From positions 550,231 to 614,230 of the forward strand of contig NZ_VAHN01000001.1 in NCBI RefSeq assembly GCF_005796205.1: a stretch of 64,000 bases of DNA, in the 5' to 3' direction. Positions within the stretch are counted from its first letter, which is position 1, and every line of letters begins with the position of its first letter. This DNA comes from Pseudarthrobacter sp. NamE2 (GTDB lineage: Bacteria > Actinomycetota > Actinomycetes > Actinomycetales > Micrococcaceae). Shown piece by piece: positions 52,566-61,470 of the stretch. The notes under the pieces are model-generated. The model made no database searches. It had not been told where the DNA came from and saw nothing but the letters and a program-made list of their open reading frames with translations. The translations under genes were made by a program, and so were the position numbers.

Positions 52566-53948
52566 GTGGCCGATCAGGCAACTGCGCAAGAATTCGACAT
52601 CCTGGTACTCGGCGGCGGAAGCGGCGGATACGCCGCCGCGCTGCGGGCGGTACAGCTTGGCTTCACCGTCGGCCTCGTGGAGAAGGCAAAGCTGGGCGGC
52701 ACCTGCCTCCACAACGGCTGCATCCCCACCAAGGCCCTGCTCCACTCGGCCGAACTGGCCGACCACGCCCGTGACTCCGCCAAGTACGGCGTGAACGTCA
52801 CCCTCGACGGCATCGACATCACGGCCGTCAACGCGTACAAGGACGGCATCATCGCCGGCAAGTACAAGGGCCTCCAGGGCCTCATCAAGTCCAAGGGCAT
52901 CACCGTCATCGAAGGTGAGGGCAAGCTGCAGGGCACCGACACCATCGTGGTGAACGGCACCGCCTACAAGGGCAAGAACATCATCCTGGCCACCGGCTCC
53001 TACTCCCGCACGCTGCCCGGCCTCGAAATCGGCGGCAAGGTCATCACCTCGGACCAGGCGCTGACCATGGAGTCGATCCCCAAGAGCGCCATCATCCTGG
53101 GCGGCGGCGTGATCGGCGTCGAGTTCGCCTCCGTCTGGAAGTCCTTCGGCGTCGACGTCACCATCGTTGAAGGCCTGCCCTCCCTCGTTCCGAACGAGGA
53201 CGCCACCATCGTCAAGAACTTTGAGCGCGCCTTCAAGAAGCGCGGCATCAAGTTCTCCACCGGTGTCTTCTTCCAGGGCGTCGAGCAGAACGACAACGGG
53301 GTCAAGGTCACCCTCGTGGACGGCAAGACGTTCGAAGCAGACCTCCTCCTGGTGGCCGTAGGCCGCGGGCCCGTCACCGCCAACCTCGGGTACGAGGAAG
53401 CCGGCATCACCATCGACCGCGGCTTCGTGATCACCAACGAGCGCCTGCACACCGGCGTGGGCAACATTTACGCCCTGGGCGACATCGTCCCGGGCGTCCA
53501 GCTGGCCCACCGCGGTTACCAGCAGGGCATTTTCGTGGCCGAAGAGATCGCCGGCCTGAAGCCCGTGATCGTCGAGGACATCAACATCCCCAAGGTCACC
53601 TACTCCGACCCTGAAATCGCCACCGTCGGCTACACCGAAAAGGCCGCCAAGGAGAAGTTCGGCGAAGACCAGGTGCAGATTCAGGAATACAACCTCGCCG
53701 GCAACGGCAAGAGCTCCATCCTGGGCACCTCCGGCCTGGTGAAGCTGGTCCGCCAGAAGGACGGCCCCGTGGTGGGCGTCCACATGATCGGCGCCCGCAT
53801 GGGCGAGCAGGTGGGCGAGGCCCAGCTGATCGTGAACTGGGAAGCCTACCCGGAGGACGTGGCCCAGCTGGTACACGCCCACCCCACCCAGAACGAGGCC
53901 CTGGGCGAAGCCCACCTGGCACTCGCGGGCAAGCCGCTGCACGGCTAG
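52566..53948 (+). CDS. lpdA: Dihydrolipoyl dehydrogenase (E3)
   Basis: FAD enzyme that re-oxidises dihydrolipoyl groups of the 2-oxoacid dehydrogenase complexes, passing electrons to NAD+. 460 aa. FAD motif [14 protein letters not shown] near the N-terminus, redox disulfide [14 protein letters not shown] (Cys47 and Cys52), NAD motif [16 protein letters not shown], and the C-terminal [13 protein letters not shown] with the catalytic His-Glu pair. GTG 52566 follows AGGGAG. The E2 gene follows after 113 bases; no E1 gene is adjacent. Confidence 0.96.
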   Translation: MADQATAQEFDILVLGGGSGGYAAALRAVQLGFTVGLVEKAKLGGTCLHNGCIPTKALLHSAELADHARDSAKYGVNVTLDGIDITAVNAYKDGIIAGKYKGLQGLIKSKGITVIEGEGKLQGTDTIVVNGTAYKGKNIILATGSYSRTLPGLEIGGKVITSDQALTMESIPKSAIILGGGVIGVEFASVWKSFGVDVTIVEGLPSLVPNEDATIVKNFERAFKKRGIKFSTGVFFQGVEQNDNGVKVTLVDGKTFEADLLLVAVGRGPVTANLGYEEAGITIDRGFVITNERLHTGVGNIYALGDIVPGVQLAHRGYQQGIFVAEEIAGLKPVIVEDINIPKVTYSDPEIATVGYTEKAAKEKFGEDQVQIQEYNLAGNGKSSILGTSGLVKLVRQKDGPVVGVHMIGARMGEQVGEAQLIVNWEAYPEDVAQLVHAHPTQNEALGEAHLALAGKPLHG

Positions 53949-54061
53949 TCTCCCCCAGCACCACCGTGCATGGTGCCCCGGCGCCGCTGGCCGGGTGCAC
54001 CATGCATACCCTCAGGCAGCATTCAATCGCACTAAAGACCAATAAGGAGAACGGGGACGAC

Positions 54062-55807
54062 ATGTCTGAATCCGTTAACTTGCCCGCCCTCGGTGAGAGC
54101 GTCACCGAAGGAACCGTCACCCGCTGGCTTAAGCAGGTAGGTGACCGGGTAGAGGTGGACGAACCGCTGCTCGAGGTTTCCACCGACAAAGTAGACACTG
54201 AAATCCCCTCTCCTGTAGCTGGCGTGATTGAGGAAATCCTGGTCGCCGAAGACGAGACGGCCGAGGTCGGCGCACCCCTGGTGCGCATCGGCGACGGCTC
54301 CGGCGGCGGTTCCGCCCCGGCAGCAGAAGCACCGGCAGCCGCTCCCGCCCCGGAAGCACCGGCACAGGAAGCACCGGCCGCCGCACCGGCTGAAGAAGCT
54401 CCCGCCCCGTCAGCCCCTGCAGCCGGCGGCGGTGAAGGCCACGAAGTCACCCTCCCCGCCCTTGGCGAGAGCGTGACCGAGGGAACCGTTACCCGCTGGC
54501 TCAAGGCCGTTGGCGACACTGTTGAGGTGGACGAACCCCTGCTCGAGGTCTCCACGGACAAGGTGGACACCGAGATCCCGTCGCCGGTTGCCGGCACGCT
54601 CCAGGAAATCCGCGTCAGCGAGGACGAGACCGCCGAGGTCGGTTCCGTCCTGGCCGTCATTGGTTCCGGTGCCGCCGCTGCTCCGGCCGAGGCGCCCGCC
54701 CCGGCCGCGCCGGCGCAGGAAGCACCCGCTCCTGCCCCCGCGCAGGAAGCCCCGAAGGCTGAAGCTCCCAAGCAGGAAGCCCCCGCTCCGGCTGCAGCTC
54801 CGGCCCCCGCGCCGCAGGCTGCTCCGGCTCCGGCAGCACCGTCTGCTCCGCAGGCCGCCCCGGCAGCAGGTTCCGACTCCGGCTACGTGACCCCGCTGGT
54901 CCGCAAACTGGCCAACCAGCACGGCGTGGACATTGCGTCGCTGTCGGGCACCGGCGTCGGCGGCCGCATCCGCAAGCAGGATGTCATGGCCGCTGCCGAA
55001 GCGAAGGCAGCACCTGCCTCCGCTGCTCCGGCCGCCTCCGCACCGTCTGCTGCTGCCCCTGCAGCCTCCGCCGCAGCGTCCCCGCTCCGCGGCACCACCC
55101 AGAAGGCACCGCGCATCCGCCAGGTCATTGCCCGCCGTATGCGCGAATCCCTCGAAATCTCCACCCAGCTGACGCAGGTCCACGAAGTGGACATGACCAA
55201 GATCGCCAAGCTGCGCGCCCGGGCCAAGAACACGTTCCAGGCCCAGAACGGCACCAAGCTGACGTTCCTTCCGTTCATCGCCAAGGCGGTGGCCGAAGCC
55301 CTCAAGCAGCACCCCAAGCTCAACGCTGCGTACGACGAGGACAAGCAGGAGATCACTTACCACAACGCCGAGCACCTGGCGATCGCCGTCGACACGGATA
55401 AGGGCCTGCTGGTCCCGGTCATCTCCGATGCCGGCAACCTGAACCTTGCCGGCCTGGCGGGCAAGATCGCTGACGTCGCGGCACGCACCCGTGACGGGAA
55501 GATCGGCCCGGACGAGCTGTCCGGCGGCACCTTCAGCATCACCAACATCGGCTCCGTGGGCGCCCTGTTCGACACCCCGATCATCAACCAGCCGCAGGTG
55601 GGTATCCTCGGCACCGGCGCCATCGTCAAGCGCGCCGTTGTGGTGTCGGATGAGAACGGTGACGACTCGATCGCCATCCGCTCCATGATGTACCTGTCGC
55701 TGACGTACGACCACCGCCTGGTGGACGGCGCGGACGCCGGCCGTTTCCTCCAGACCCTCAAGGCCCGCCTGGAAGAGGGCGCCTTCGAGGCGGACCTCGG
55801 TTTGTAA
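54062..55807 (+). CDS. sucB: 2-oxoacid dehydrogenase E2 (dihydrolipoyl succinyl/acetyltransferase), two lipoyl domains
   Basis: 581-aa core subunit of a 2-oxoacid dehydrogenase complex. Two lipoyl domains (about 1-80 and 125-205) with the lipoylated lysines in STDKVDTEI (Lys43 and Lys167) are joined by Ala/Pro/Glu-rich linkers. A peripheral-subunit-binding domain ([21 protein letters not shown], about 280-310) precedes the catalytic domain ending in [16 protein letters not shown] with His and Asp of the active site. In actinobacteria this E2 often serves pyruvate dehydrogenase (DlaT) or both complexes, so the substrate cannot be called from sequence. ATG 54062 has AAGGAGAA; the longer frame from 53966 is rejected. 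Confidence 0.93.
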   Translation: MSESVNLPALGESVTEGTVTRWLKQVGDRVEVDEPLLEVSTDKVDTEIPSPVAGVIEEILVAEDETAEVGAPLVRIGDGSGGGSAPAAEAPAAAPAPEAPAQEAPAAAPAEEAPAPSAPAAGGGEGHEVTLPALGESVTEGTVTRWLKAVGDTVEVDEPLLEVSTDKVDTEIPSPVAGTLQEIRVSEDETAEVGSVLAVIGSGAAAAPAEAPAPAAPAQEAPAPAPAQEAPKAEAPKQEAPAPAAAPAPAPQAAPAPAAPSAPQAAPAAGSDSGYVTPLVRKLANQHGVDIASLSGTGVGGRIRKQDVMAAAEAKAAPASAAPAASAPSAAAPAASAAASPLRGTTQKAPRIRQVIARRMRESLEISTQLTQVHEVDMTKIAKLRARAKNTFQAQNGTKLTFLPFIAKAVAEALKQHPKLNAAYDEDKQEITYHNAEHLAIAVDTDKGLLVPVISDAGNLNLAGLAGKIADVAARTRDGKIGPDELSGGTFSITNIGSVGALFDTPIINQPQVGILGTGAIVKRAVVVSDENGDDSIAIRSMMYLSLTYDHRLVDGADAGRFLQTLKARLEEGAFEADLGL

Positions 55808-55820
55808 CAGCCGGCCACGG

Positions 55821-55877
55821 ACGACGGCGGTGCGCGCCAATGGTGGGAAAACCACCTGCGGTGCGTGCCGCCGTCGT
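55821..55877 (+). terminator. Terminator after sucB
   Basis: 10-bp perfect outer stem ACGACGGCGG/CCGCCGTCGT, extended by G-U-containing pairs, with an inner GGTGG-GAAAA-CCACC hairpin. Followed by TAATTAA. 13 bases after the sucB stop. Confidence 0.6.
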
Positions 55878-55912
55878 TAATTAACCACCAGTCGCCGAGG
55901 CACCCGGCGCCT

Positions 55913-55929
55913 TACTACAGGCTGTAGAA
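55913..55929. promoter_or_regulatory. BlaI-type dyad upstream of the 116-aa membrane protein gene
   Basis: TACTAC-AGGCT-GTAGAA, the same 6-5-6 layout as the three cyd/blaI operators with one base changed in the left arm; it can also be read as CTACAG-G-CTGTAG. It sits over the -35 position of the promoter whose -10 is TAGACT at 55938, so binding would repress. Confidence 0.6.
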
Positions 55930-55937
55930 CTACTGGC

Positions 55938-55943
55938 TAGACT
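55938..55943 (+). promoter_or_regulatory. Leaderless-type -10 of the 116-aa membrane protein gene
   Basis: TAGACT followed by GGTCCC and ATG 55950. No ribosome site. Identical hexamer and spacing to the DinB promoter at 34257. Confidence 0.55.
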
Positions 55944-55949
55944 GGTCCC

Positions 55950-56300
55950 ATGAACATCCTCTACAACATTGTGGTCTTCCTGCACATCGTCGGCGCGGCA
56001 ATGATCGTGGGCATCTGGATCGGGCAAATGAAGAAGCCCACAGTCCACCCCCGGCAGTTCGACGGCGCCATGACGCAGCTCCTCACCGGCGTCGTCCTGA
56101 TGGGGCTCATCCCCGCACTGGATATGGACGCCAACTACGCCAAGCTCGGCATTAAGCTGGTCATTGCCGTGGTTGTCGGCGTCCTGGCCTTCATCGGCCG
56201 CCGGAAGTACAAGGCGGGAGAGGCGGTCAGCCCAGGCCTGGCACACGCGGTGGGCGGCCTGGCGCTGTTGAACATTGCCATCGCCACCATCTGGGACTGA
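55950..56300 (+). CDS. Small four-helix membrane protein, unknown function
   Basis: 116 aa, almost wholly membrane. Four hydrophobic segments: about 2-25 (ILYNIVVFLHIVGAAMIVGIWIG with His12 inside the membrane), 42-58, 65-82 and 94-114. A conserved-looking K-K-P-T-V-H-P loop lies after helix 1. Intramembrane His residues are common in heme- or copper-binding membrane proteins, but a family could not be named. The BlaI-like dyad in front of it suggests co-control with cytochrome bd. It is preceded by the sucB terminator and so has its own promoter. Confidence 0.7.
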   Translation: MNILYNIVVFLHIVGAAMIVGIWIGQMKKPTVHPRQFDGAMTQLLTGVVLMGLIPALDMDANYAKLGIKLVIAVVVGVLAFIGRRKYKAGEAVSPGLAHAVGGLALLNIAIATIWD

Positions 56301-56381
56301 CACAGCGCCGCCGTTTCCCGGGGCTGCGGAGTCATAATCCACCAGCGGCGGATGCCGGATGCACGCCCCCGGTGAAGTCCC

Positions 56382-56387
56382 TAGGAT
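56382..56387 (+). promoter_or_regulatory. Candidate -10 of osmC
   Basis: TAGGAT, about 60 bases ahead of the osmC start. Gives a leader with a good ribosome site. No clear -35. Confidence 0.35.
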
Positions 56388-56446
56388 GGGAGACGGCGGG
56401 GTGTGGCAGCAGCCGGCCCCGGTAGAAATCGATTTGAGGAGTGGAC

Positions 56447-56875
56447 ATGGCAGCAACACGCACCGCACACACCGTCTGGAACGGCGACCTGATGTCGGGC
56501 TCGGGTAACACTACGCTCGACAGCTCCGGCCTGGGCACCTACGACGTCACCTGGAAGGCGCGCACCGAGGCTGCCAACGGCAAGACCAGCCCCGAGGAAC
56601 TGATCGCCGCCGCCCACTCGGCCTGCTTCTCCATGGCATTCAGCCACGCGCTGGCGCAGGCCGGCCACGCTCCCGAGGAGGTCAACACCAAGGCTGACGT
56701 CACCTTCGTACCCGGGACCGGCATCACGGGCAGCCACCTGACCATGTCCGCAAAGATCCCCGGCATCTCCGAGGAGGAGTTCCAGAAGATCGCGGCGGAA
56801 GCCAAGGTGGGCTGCCCGGTTTCCGGTGCCCTGGCCAGCATCGACATCACCCTGGACGCCACGCTGCAGTCCTGA
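56447..56875 (+). CDS. osmC: OsmC-family peroxiredoxin
   Basis: 142 aa. Reduces organic hydroperoxides with two reactive cysteines: one in AAHSACFSMAFSHAL and the second in KVGCPVSGALA. A conserved Glu/Arg set surrounds the first Cys (PEELIAAAHSACF). ATG 56447 follows GAGGAG at five bases; a GTG six bases earlier is part of the ribosome site. The nearest neighbours do not include an OhrR-type regulator. Whether it is OsmC or an Ohr-like protein is not certain; the short N-terminus and the NGDLMSGSG start favour OsmC. Confidence 0.88.
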   Translation: MAATRTAHTVWNGDLMSGSGNTTLDSSGLGTYDVTWKARTEAANGKTSPEELIAAAHSACFSMAFSHALAQAGHAPEEVNTKADVTFVPGTGITGSHLTMSAKIPGISEEEFQKIAAEAKVGCPVSGALASIDITLDATLQS

Positions 56876-56898
56876 TCCGGCTGTTGCCGGACACCTAG

Positions 56899-56941
56899 AA
56901 GGCCCTGCCTGGCCGGAGTCTGTCCGGTCACGCAGGGCCTT
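56899..56941. terminator. Bidirectional terminator between osmC and the tricorn protease gene
   Basis: 10-bp stem AAGGCCCTGC / GCAGGGCCTT with an inner CCGGA-TCCGG pair. Followed by TTCC on the plus strand and by T-rich sequence on the minus strand side. It lies between two convergent genes. Confidence 0.75.
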
Positions 56942-56960
56942 TTCCGTTAAGACCGGCGGC

Positions 56961-59900
56961 CTAGCTCCCCTGGCGGCGGGCAGGCAGCGGCGCCGGACGC
57001 AGCCGCCGGTACCCTTCGCGGGCAGGGGGGCGGTCGGTGGGCAGTTCCTGGATCATCTCCTTCAGCGCGCCGATGCCGTACTCCAGCTGCGGGTCCCGTC
57101 CGGCTGCGTAGGCGTGCGGCGGGAAGGTCACTTCAATGTCCGGGTCCACGCCATAGTTTTCGACGCTCCATCCCACGCCGCCGCTGAACCAGTTGGCATA
57201 TCGCGGCTGGGTGACGCCGGTGCCGTCAGCCAGTGAGAACCTGTTGTCGATGCCCACCACGCCGCCCCATGTCCGCGTTCCGATAACAGGCCCGATCCCC
57301 CGCAGCTTGGAAACCTGGGTGATGATGTCACCGTCCGAGCCGGCAAACTCGTCAGCGAGGACAACCACCGGGCCCCGCGGCGCGTGGTGCGGGTAGGTGC
57401 GCGGTTTCTCCCCGCGCGGCATGCTCCAGCCCGTCACCTTGCGACCGATCAGTTCCGCCACCAGCTGCGACGTATGGCCGCCGCGGTTCCGCCGCACGTC
57501 CACGATGAGTCCGTCCAGCGCCGTCTCCGTGTCCAGGTCCCGGTGCAGCTGCGCCCAGCCGTTGGCCATCATGTCCGGAACGTGCAGGTAGCCGAACGTT
57601 CCGCCCGAGGCTTCCCGGACGGTCCGGCGGTTGGCGGCAACCCACTCCTGGTACCGCAGGCGTTCCTCATCCTTGACAGGCACGACGGCGACACGGCGGC
57701 GGGTGCCCGCCGCCCCGCCGTGTCCCGGCCCGTTGAGTAGGGTCAGCTCGACGGCGCGGCCCGCCGACCCGACCAGCTGCATTGCCGGGGTGACGGACGC
57801 GGAGAGCGGGACGCCGTCGATGGCCAGCAGGATGTCGCCGGCCTTCGCATCCACTCCGGGCCGGGCGAGGGGCGAGTCAGCCAACGGATCGGAGGATTCA
57901 CCGGCCAGGATGCGGGTGATTTCCCACCCGGCCGGGGTGTGGGACAGGTCTGCGCCGAGCCGTCCCTGGCCCTGGCTGCCGTTCTCCGTTACCGGCGCGG
58001 GACGGACATACGCGTGTGAGGTACCCAGCTCACCGTGCATCTCCCAGAGGAGGTCCACCAGGTCGTCGTGCGAGCCGAGGCGGTCAACCAGGGGGCGGTA
58101 GCGCCGATGGACTGACTCCCAGTCCTGGCCGGCCATGTCCTCGGCCCAGAAGAAGTCCCGCTGCAGCCGCCATGCCTCGTCAAAGGCCTGGCCCCAGACG
58201 CTGAGCGGATCCATCATCACCCGGATCCGGCCGAGATCCACCTTGACGAGCTTTCCGGACTCTTCGTCCGCCTTGGCATCGGCAGGGACGGCGGTGACCT
58301 GCTTGTCGTTCACCAGAACCACGGTTGCCCTGTCGCCCGAGAGGCGGTAGCTGTCCAGCGCCTCCACGAGCGTGAATTTCTTCCGCCGGCCAAGGTCGTA
58401 CCGGACAAGGCCGGGACGGGTGTCCTTGTCCTCCTGGCTCGCCTTGCCGTCGCCGGTGACACCGGCGAGGGGACGGTCCAGCCACAGCAGGGCTCCGTCC
58501 GTAGCCTCCAGCGACGTGTAGTTACCCTGGGGCACCGGGACGCTGATGACGCGGTGGGCCAGCCCGTCCCGGTCAACCACCACTTCCGGGGACGGTTCCG
58601 GCGTGCCCTCGTCTTCGCCGCCGGCGGGTGCTTCGTCGCCGTCCGGTGCCACCGACGGGCCGAAGGGCGACGGCGTCCCGGCGGCGAGTGCCACAAGGTA
58701 CGGCTTGATGGGGCTGGGGAAGGACAGGTCGAACGAATGGCCGTCGTACACCGGGTCGAAGCTGCGGTTGGACAGGAAGGCGAGGTACTTGCCGTCAGGG
58801 GTGAAGGTCGGCGACGTGTCGCAGAACCGTCCGTCGGTGACGTCCACGGGGTCCGCGCCGGGTTGCCCGACGTTCGCCATTCGAAGCCTGCTGCGCGAGC
58901 CAAAGGAGGTGACGGGCTCGGACCATGCCAGCCACCGTGAATCCGCGGACCAGGCCAGGTTCCCAATGGTGCCTTCGCCAATGCTGGCCAGAAGCGTCAC
59001 GTCCCCTGTCCGGCTGTCCACCAGCTGCACCTCGCCGAAGGACGTGCCTGCCGCCACCCAGCGTCCGTCCGGGCTGGTCTCCAGCGAGCTCGCGCGCGAC
59101 GACAGGGGGACCACAACTGCCGCTTCCGCTACAGACTGGGCATCCGCCGCGGACGCAGCACCTTCCGGAGCAACGTCCGCCTGGCCGGCATCCGCTGCCT
59201 GGGCGGCGTGCTGGTCGTCAGCTGGAACAAAGGCAGCACCCCCGGCCAGGACGGCAGCACCGGCAGCCGGGACGGGCTGCGGCAGGAGCGGAGCATCGGC
59301 TGCGTCGGCTTCGGTTGCGGGCATGCCTGCAGCCCCACCAGAGTCCTTTCCGGGAGCGGCCGGGGCGGTGTGCGGCACCGGCGCCACAATGTCCCGGATG
59401 TGCAGGGCTTCAACACCGCCGTGGTCGGCAATGTAGGCGATCCTGCCGTCGGCCAGCGGCCTGGGCAGGCGGCCGCGGACGCCGGGAGTTGCCTCGATGA
59501 TCCGGGAGGGACCGTCCTTGTGGCGCAACCAGTGGATGGTGCCGTGCGCCTCCACCGCGCTGGCGGTACCGGCAGTATTCGGCACCACGGCGCCCAGGTG
59601 CTTTGCAACCTTCAGGAGGGCGGGCCGGCGGGACTGCGAGGCGGAACCCAGCGTGATGTCCAGGCGCACGGCTTCCGAGTTAAGGTCATGCAGGACCCAC
59701 AGCTCACCGGCGGACTCAAAGATGACGCGCTTCCCATCAGTGGCGGCATGACGGACGTAGAAGTCCTCATGGTCCGTGTGCCGGCGCAGGTCCTTCCCGT
59801 CGGGAAGGACCGAGTAAAGGTTCCCGTAGCCCTCATGGTCGGACAGGAAGGCGATGCGGCCGTCCACCCACATGGGATCGGCGAGGTTGCCGTCAAGGTC

Positions 59901-60467
59901 GGGCAGCAGGCGCTCGAACTCCCCGTTGCCATCCGTGTCGATCCACAGTTTCCCGGCGGTGCCGCCCCGGTACCGCTTCCACCACGCGGGTTCGCGGGAC
60001 AGTACGCTGCCCACCACCACGGGCCGCTCGTCCCCTACTTCGGGACCGAAGGCCACCGATTCCACGGGTCCAAACGGCAGCTCTTCGGCCCACCCGCCCT
60101 CCACCGGAACGCTGTAGGCGTGCGTGTGGCGGCTCTCAGCCTGCCGGAAGGCACTGGTCACCAGGACCGCCCCACCGGCTGTGAAGCCCTTGACCCGGGT
60201 GGTGCTGTGCCCGAAGTACGTTAACTGCCGGTAGTTTCCGCCGTCGACGTCCGCTGCCACCACTTCCGGCGCCGTCCCCTGTACCACCGTCCACACCAGC
60301 TTCTTTCCGTCGGGGGTGAAGCGGGGATTGCGGGCGGGCAGCTGCAGCGAGGAGACGCGCCAGGCGCGGCCCCCGCCGAGGGGCGCGACCCACACGTCGT
60401 CCTCGGCCACGAATGTGACCAGATCGCCGTGCAGATGCGGGAAACGTAAGTAGCTCGAAGAGGTCAT
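56961..60467 (-). CDS. Tricorn-type protease (S41 family)
   Basis: 1168-aa soluble protein. N-terminal PD40/beta-propeller repeats (to about 700, with motifs such as PRFTPDGKKLVWTVVQG and SPTFTPDGKYLAFLSN), then a PDZ domain (LGADLSHTPAGWEITRILAGESSDPL) and a C-terminal S41 protease domain with the nucleophile Ser1044 in DEFAGSDGD. Tricorn degrades peptides released by the proteasome in archaea; bacterial homologues are similar. A low-complexity Ala/Asp/Gly-rich insert (about 410-480) splits the propeller part and is not part of the fold. ATG 60467 with no ribosome site; TATGAT six bases upstream. The longer frame from 60614 is rejected. Confidence 0.9.
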   Translation of the reverse strand: MTSSSYLRFPHLHGDLVTFVAEDDVWVAPLGGGRAWRVSSLQLPARNPRFTPDGKKLVWTVVQGTAPEVVAADVDGGNYRQLTYFGHSTTRVKGFTAGGAVLVTSAFRQAESRHTHAYSVPVEGGWAEELPFGPVESVAFGPEVGDERPVVVGSVLSREPAWWKRYRGGTAGKLWIDTDGNGEFERLLPDLDGNLADPMWVDGRIAFLSDHEGYGNLYSVLPDGKDLRRHTDHEDFYVRHAATDGKRVIFESAGELWVLHDLNSEAVRLDITLGSASQSRRPALLKVAKHLGAVVPNTAGTASAVEAHGTIHWLRHKDGPSRIIEATPGVRGRLPRPLADGRIAYIADHGGVEALHIRDIVAPVPHTAPAAPGKDSGGAAGMPATEADAADAPLLPQPVPAAGAAVLAGGAAFVPADDQHAAQAADAGQADVAPEGAASAADAQSVAEAAVVVPLSSRASSLETSPDGRWVAAGTSFGEVQLVDSRTGDVTLLASIGEGTIGNLAWSADSRWLAWSEPVTSFGSRSRLRMANVGQPGADPVDVTDGRFCDTSPTFTPDGKYLAFLSNRSFDPVYDGHSFDLSFPSPIKPYLVALAAGTPSPFGPSVAPDGDEAPAGGEDEGTPEPSPEVVVDRDGLAHRVISVPVPQGNYTSLEATDGALLWLDRPLAGVTGDGKASQEDKDTRPGLVRYDLGRRKKFTLVEALDSYRLSGDRATVVLVNDKQVTAVPADAKADEESGKLVKVDLGRIRVMMDPLSVWGQAFDEAWRLQRDFFWAEDMAGQDWESVHRRYRPLVDRLGSHDDLVDLLWEMHGELGTSHAYVRPAPVTENGSQGQGRLGADLSHTPAGWEITRILAGESSDPLADSPLARPGVDAKAGDILLAIDGVPLSASVTPAMQLVGSAGRAVELTLLNGPGHGGAAGTRRRVAVVPVKDEERLRYQEWVAANRRTVREASGGTFGYLHVPDMMANGWAQLHRDLDTETALDGLIVDVRRNRGGHTSQLVAELIGRKVTGWSMPRGEKPRTYPHHAPRGPVVVLADEFAGSDGDIITQVSKLRGIGPVIGTRTWGGVVGIDNRFSLADGTGVTQPRYANWFSGGVGWSVENYGVDPDIEVTFPPHAYAAGRDPQLEYGIGALKEMIQELPTDRPPAREGYRRLRPAPLPARRQGS

Positions 60468-60479
60468 CGTTCGATCATA
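60468..60479 (-). promoter_or_regulatory. Leaderless-type promoter of the tricorn protease gene
   Basis: TATGAT (60479-60474 minus strand), CGAACG, ATG 60467. One base from TATAAT, in a 72-base divergent gap with the epimerase gene. Confidence 0.55.
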
Positions 60480-60539
60480 GTCAACCGTCCTGCGGCCCTG
60501 CGGGAGGTACCGAAGCACGGGTCCGTGGTGAGATAGACC

Positions 60540-61451
60540 ATGCGCATCGTCATCGCAGGAGCCTCCGGCCTGCTCGGCACCTCCATGTCCGAAACCTTCC
60601 GCAACGCCGGACACGACGTCGTCTCCCTGGTGCGCCGCGGGGCGGCCTCAGCGGATGAAATCAGCTGGGACCCGGGGGCCGGGCGGCTGGACCCAGGCGC
60701 CCTCGCCGGGGCGGACGCCGTCGTGAATCTCTCTGGCGCCGGCATCGGGGACCGGCCGTGGACGCGGAAGCGCGTTGAGGAGCTGTTCAGCTCGCGTGTG
60801 GGCCCCACCGTAACGCTTGCCAACGCCATGTGGCAGTTGGATGTTCCCCCCGCGGTCTTCATCAGCCAGTCCGGTTCCGGGTATTACGGCGATGCCGGAA
60901 ACACCGTCCTGCGCGAGTCAGCGCCGGCAGGATCAGGCGTCCTGTCCCGTATCTGCATGGAGTGGGAGGCCGCTGCAGCCACGGTTCCTGCGGGGGTGCA
61001 GCTGGTGGTTCCGCGCACCGGTGTGGTGTTCAGCCGCACCGGTGGCGCCCTGGGCCGGCTGCTTCCGCTGCTGAAGCTCGGCGTTGGCGGCCCCCTTGGC
61101 AACGGCAGGCAATTCTGGCCGTGGGTCACGCTGCCCGACGTTTCCGCTGCCTTTCTCTTCCTGTTGGAATCAGGGATCAGCGGGCCCGTCAACCTCTGCG
61201 CGCCGGAAGATGGGGATGTCAACGCTATCGTTGCTGCCCTTGCCCGCGCCCTGCACCGCCCGGCCGTGCTGAGGGTTCCGGCGCCGGTGCTCCGGCTGGT
61301 GATGCGCAACCTGGCCGAGGAGTTGCTGTTGTCGAGCCAGCGGATGGAACCGGCAGTCCTGGCCGCTGCCGGTTTCAGGTGGCAGCATCCAACTTTGGCG
61401 GCTGCGGCACAGTGGGTGGCAGGCAGGGAAGGCGCGGACGCGCTCAGCTGA
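60540..61451 (+). CDS. TIGR01777 family NAD(P)-dependent epimerase/dehydratase-like protein
   Basis: 303 aa, SDR fold. N-terminal GASGLLGTSM (GxxGxxG) Rossmann motif, then VNLSGAGIGDRPWTRKRVEEL and a C-terminal DUF1731 domain (VLRVPAPVLRLVMRNLAEELLLSSQRMEPAVLAAAGFRWQHPTLAAA). The SDR active-site Tyr lies in SGSGYYGDAG. Family members include plant giant-chloroplast protein; bacterial function is unclear. Homologue is adjacent to dlaT/lipB in M. tuberculosis (Rv2216), as here. Confidence 0.88.
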   Translation: MRIVIAGASGLLGTSMSETFRNAGHDVVSLVRRGAASADEISWDPGAGRLDPGALAGADAVVNLSGAGIGDRPWTRKRVEELFSSRVGPTVTLANAMWQLDVPPAVFISQSGSGYYGDAGNTVLRESAPAGSGVLSRICMEWEAAAATVPAGVQLVVPRTGVVFSRTGGALGRLLPLLKLGVGGPLGNGRQFWPWVTLPDVSAAFLFLLESGISGPVNLCAPEDGDVNAIVAALARALHRPAVLRVPAPVLRLVMRNLAEELLLSSQRMEPAVLAAAGFRWQHPTLAAAAQWVAGREGADALS

Positions 61452-61470
61452 CAGGTGTCCCACGCTGCGC

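Noticed and set aside
56961..60614. Longer N-terminus for the tricorn protease to 60614
   Set aside because: Extra residues cover the divergent epimerase gene and lack homology-like character; ATG 60467 has a leaderless promoter.
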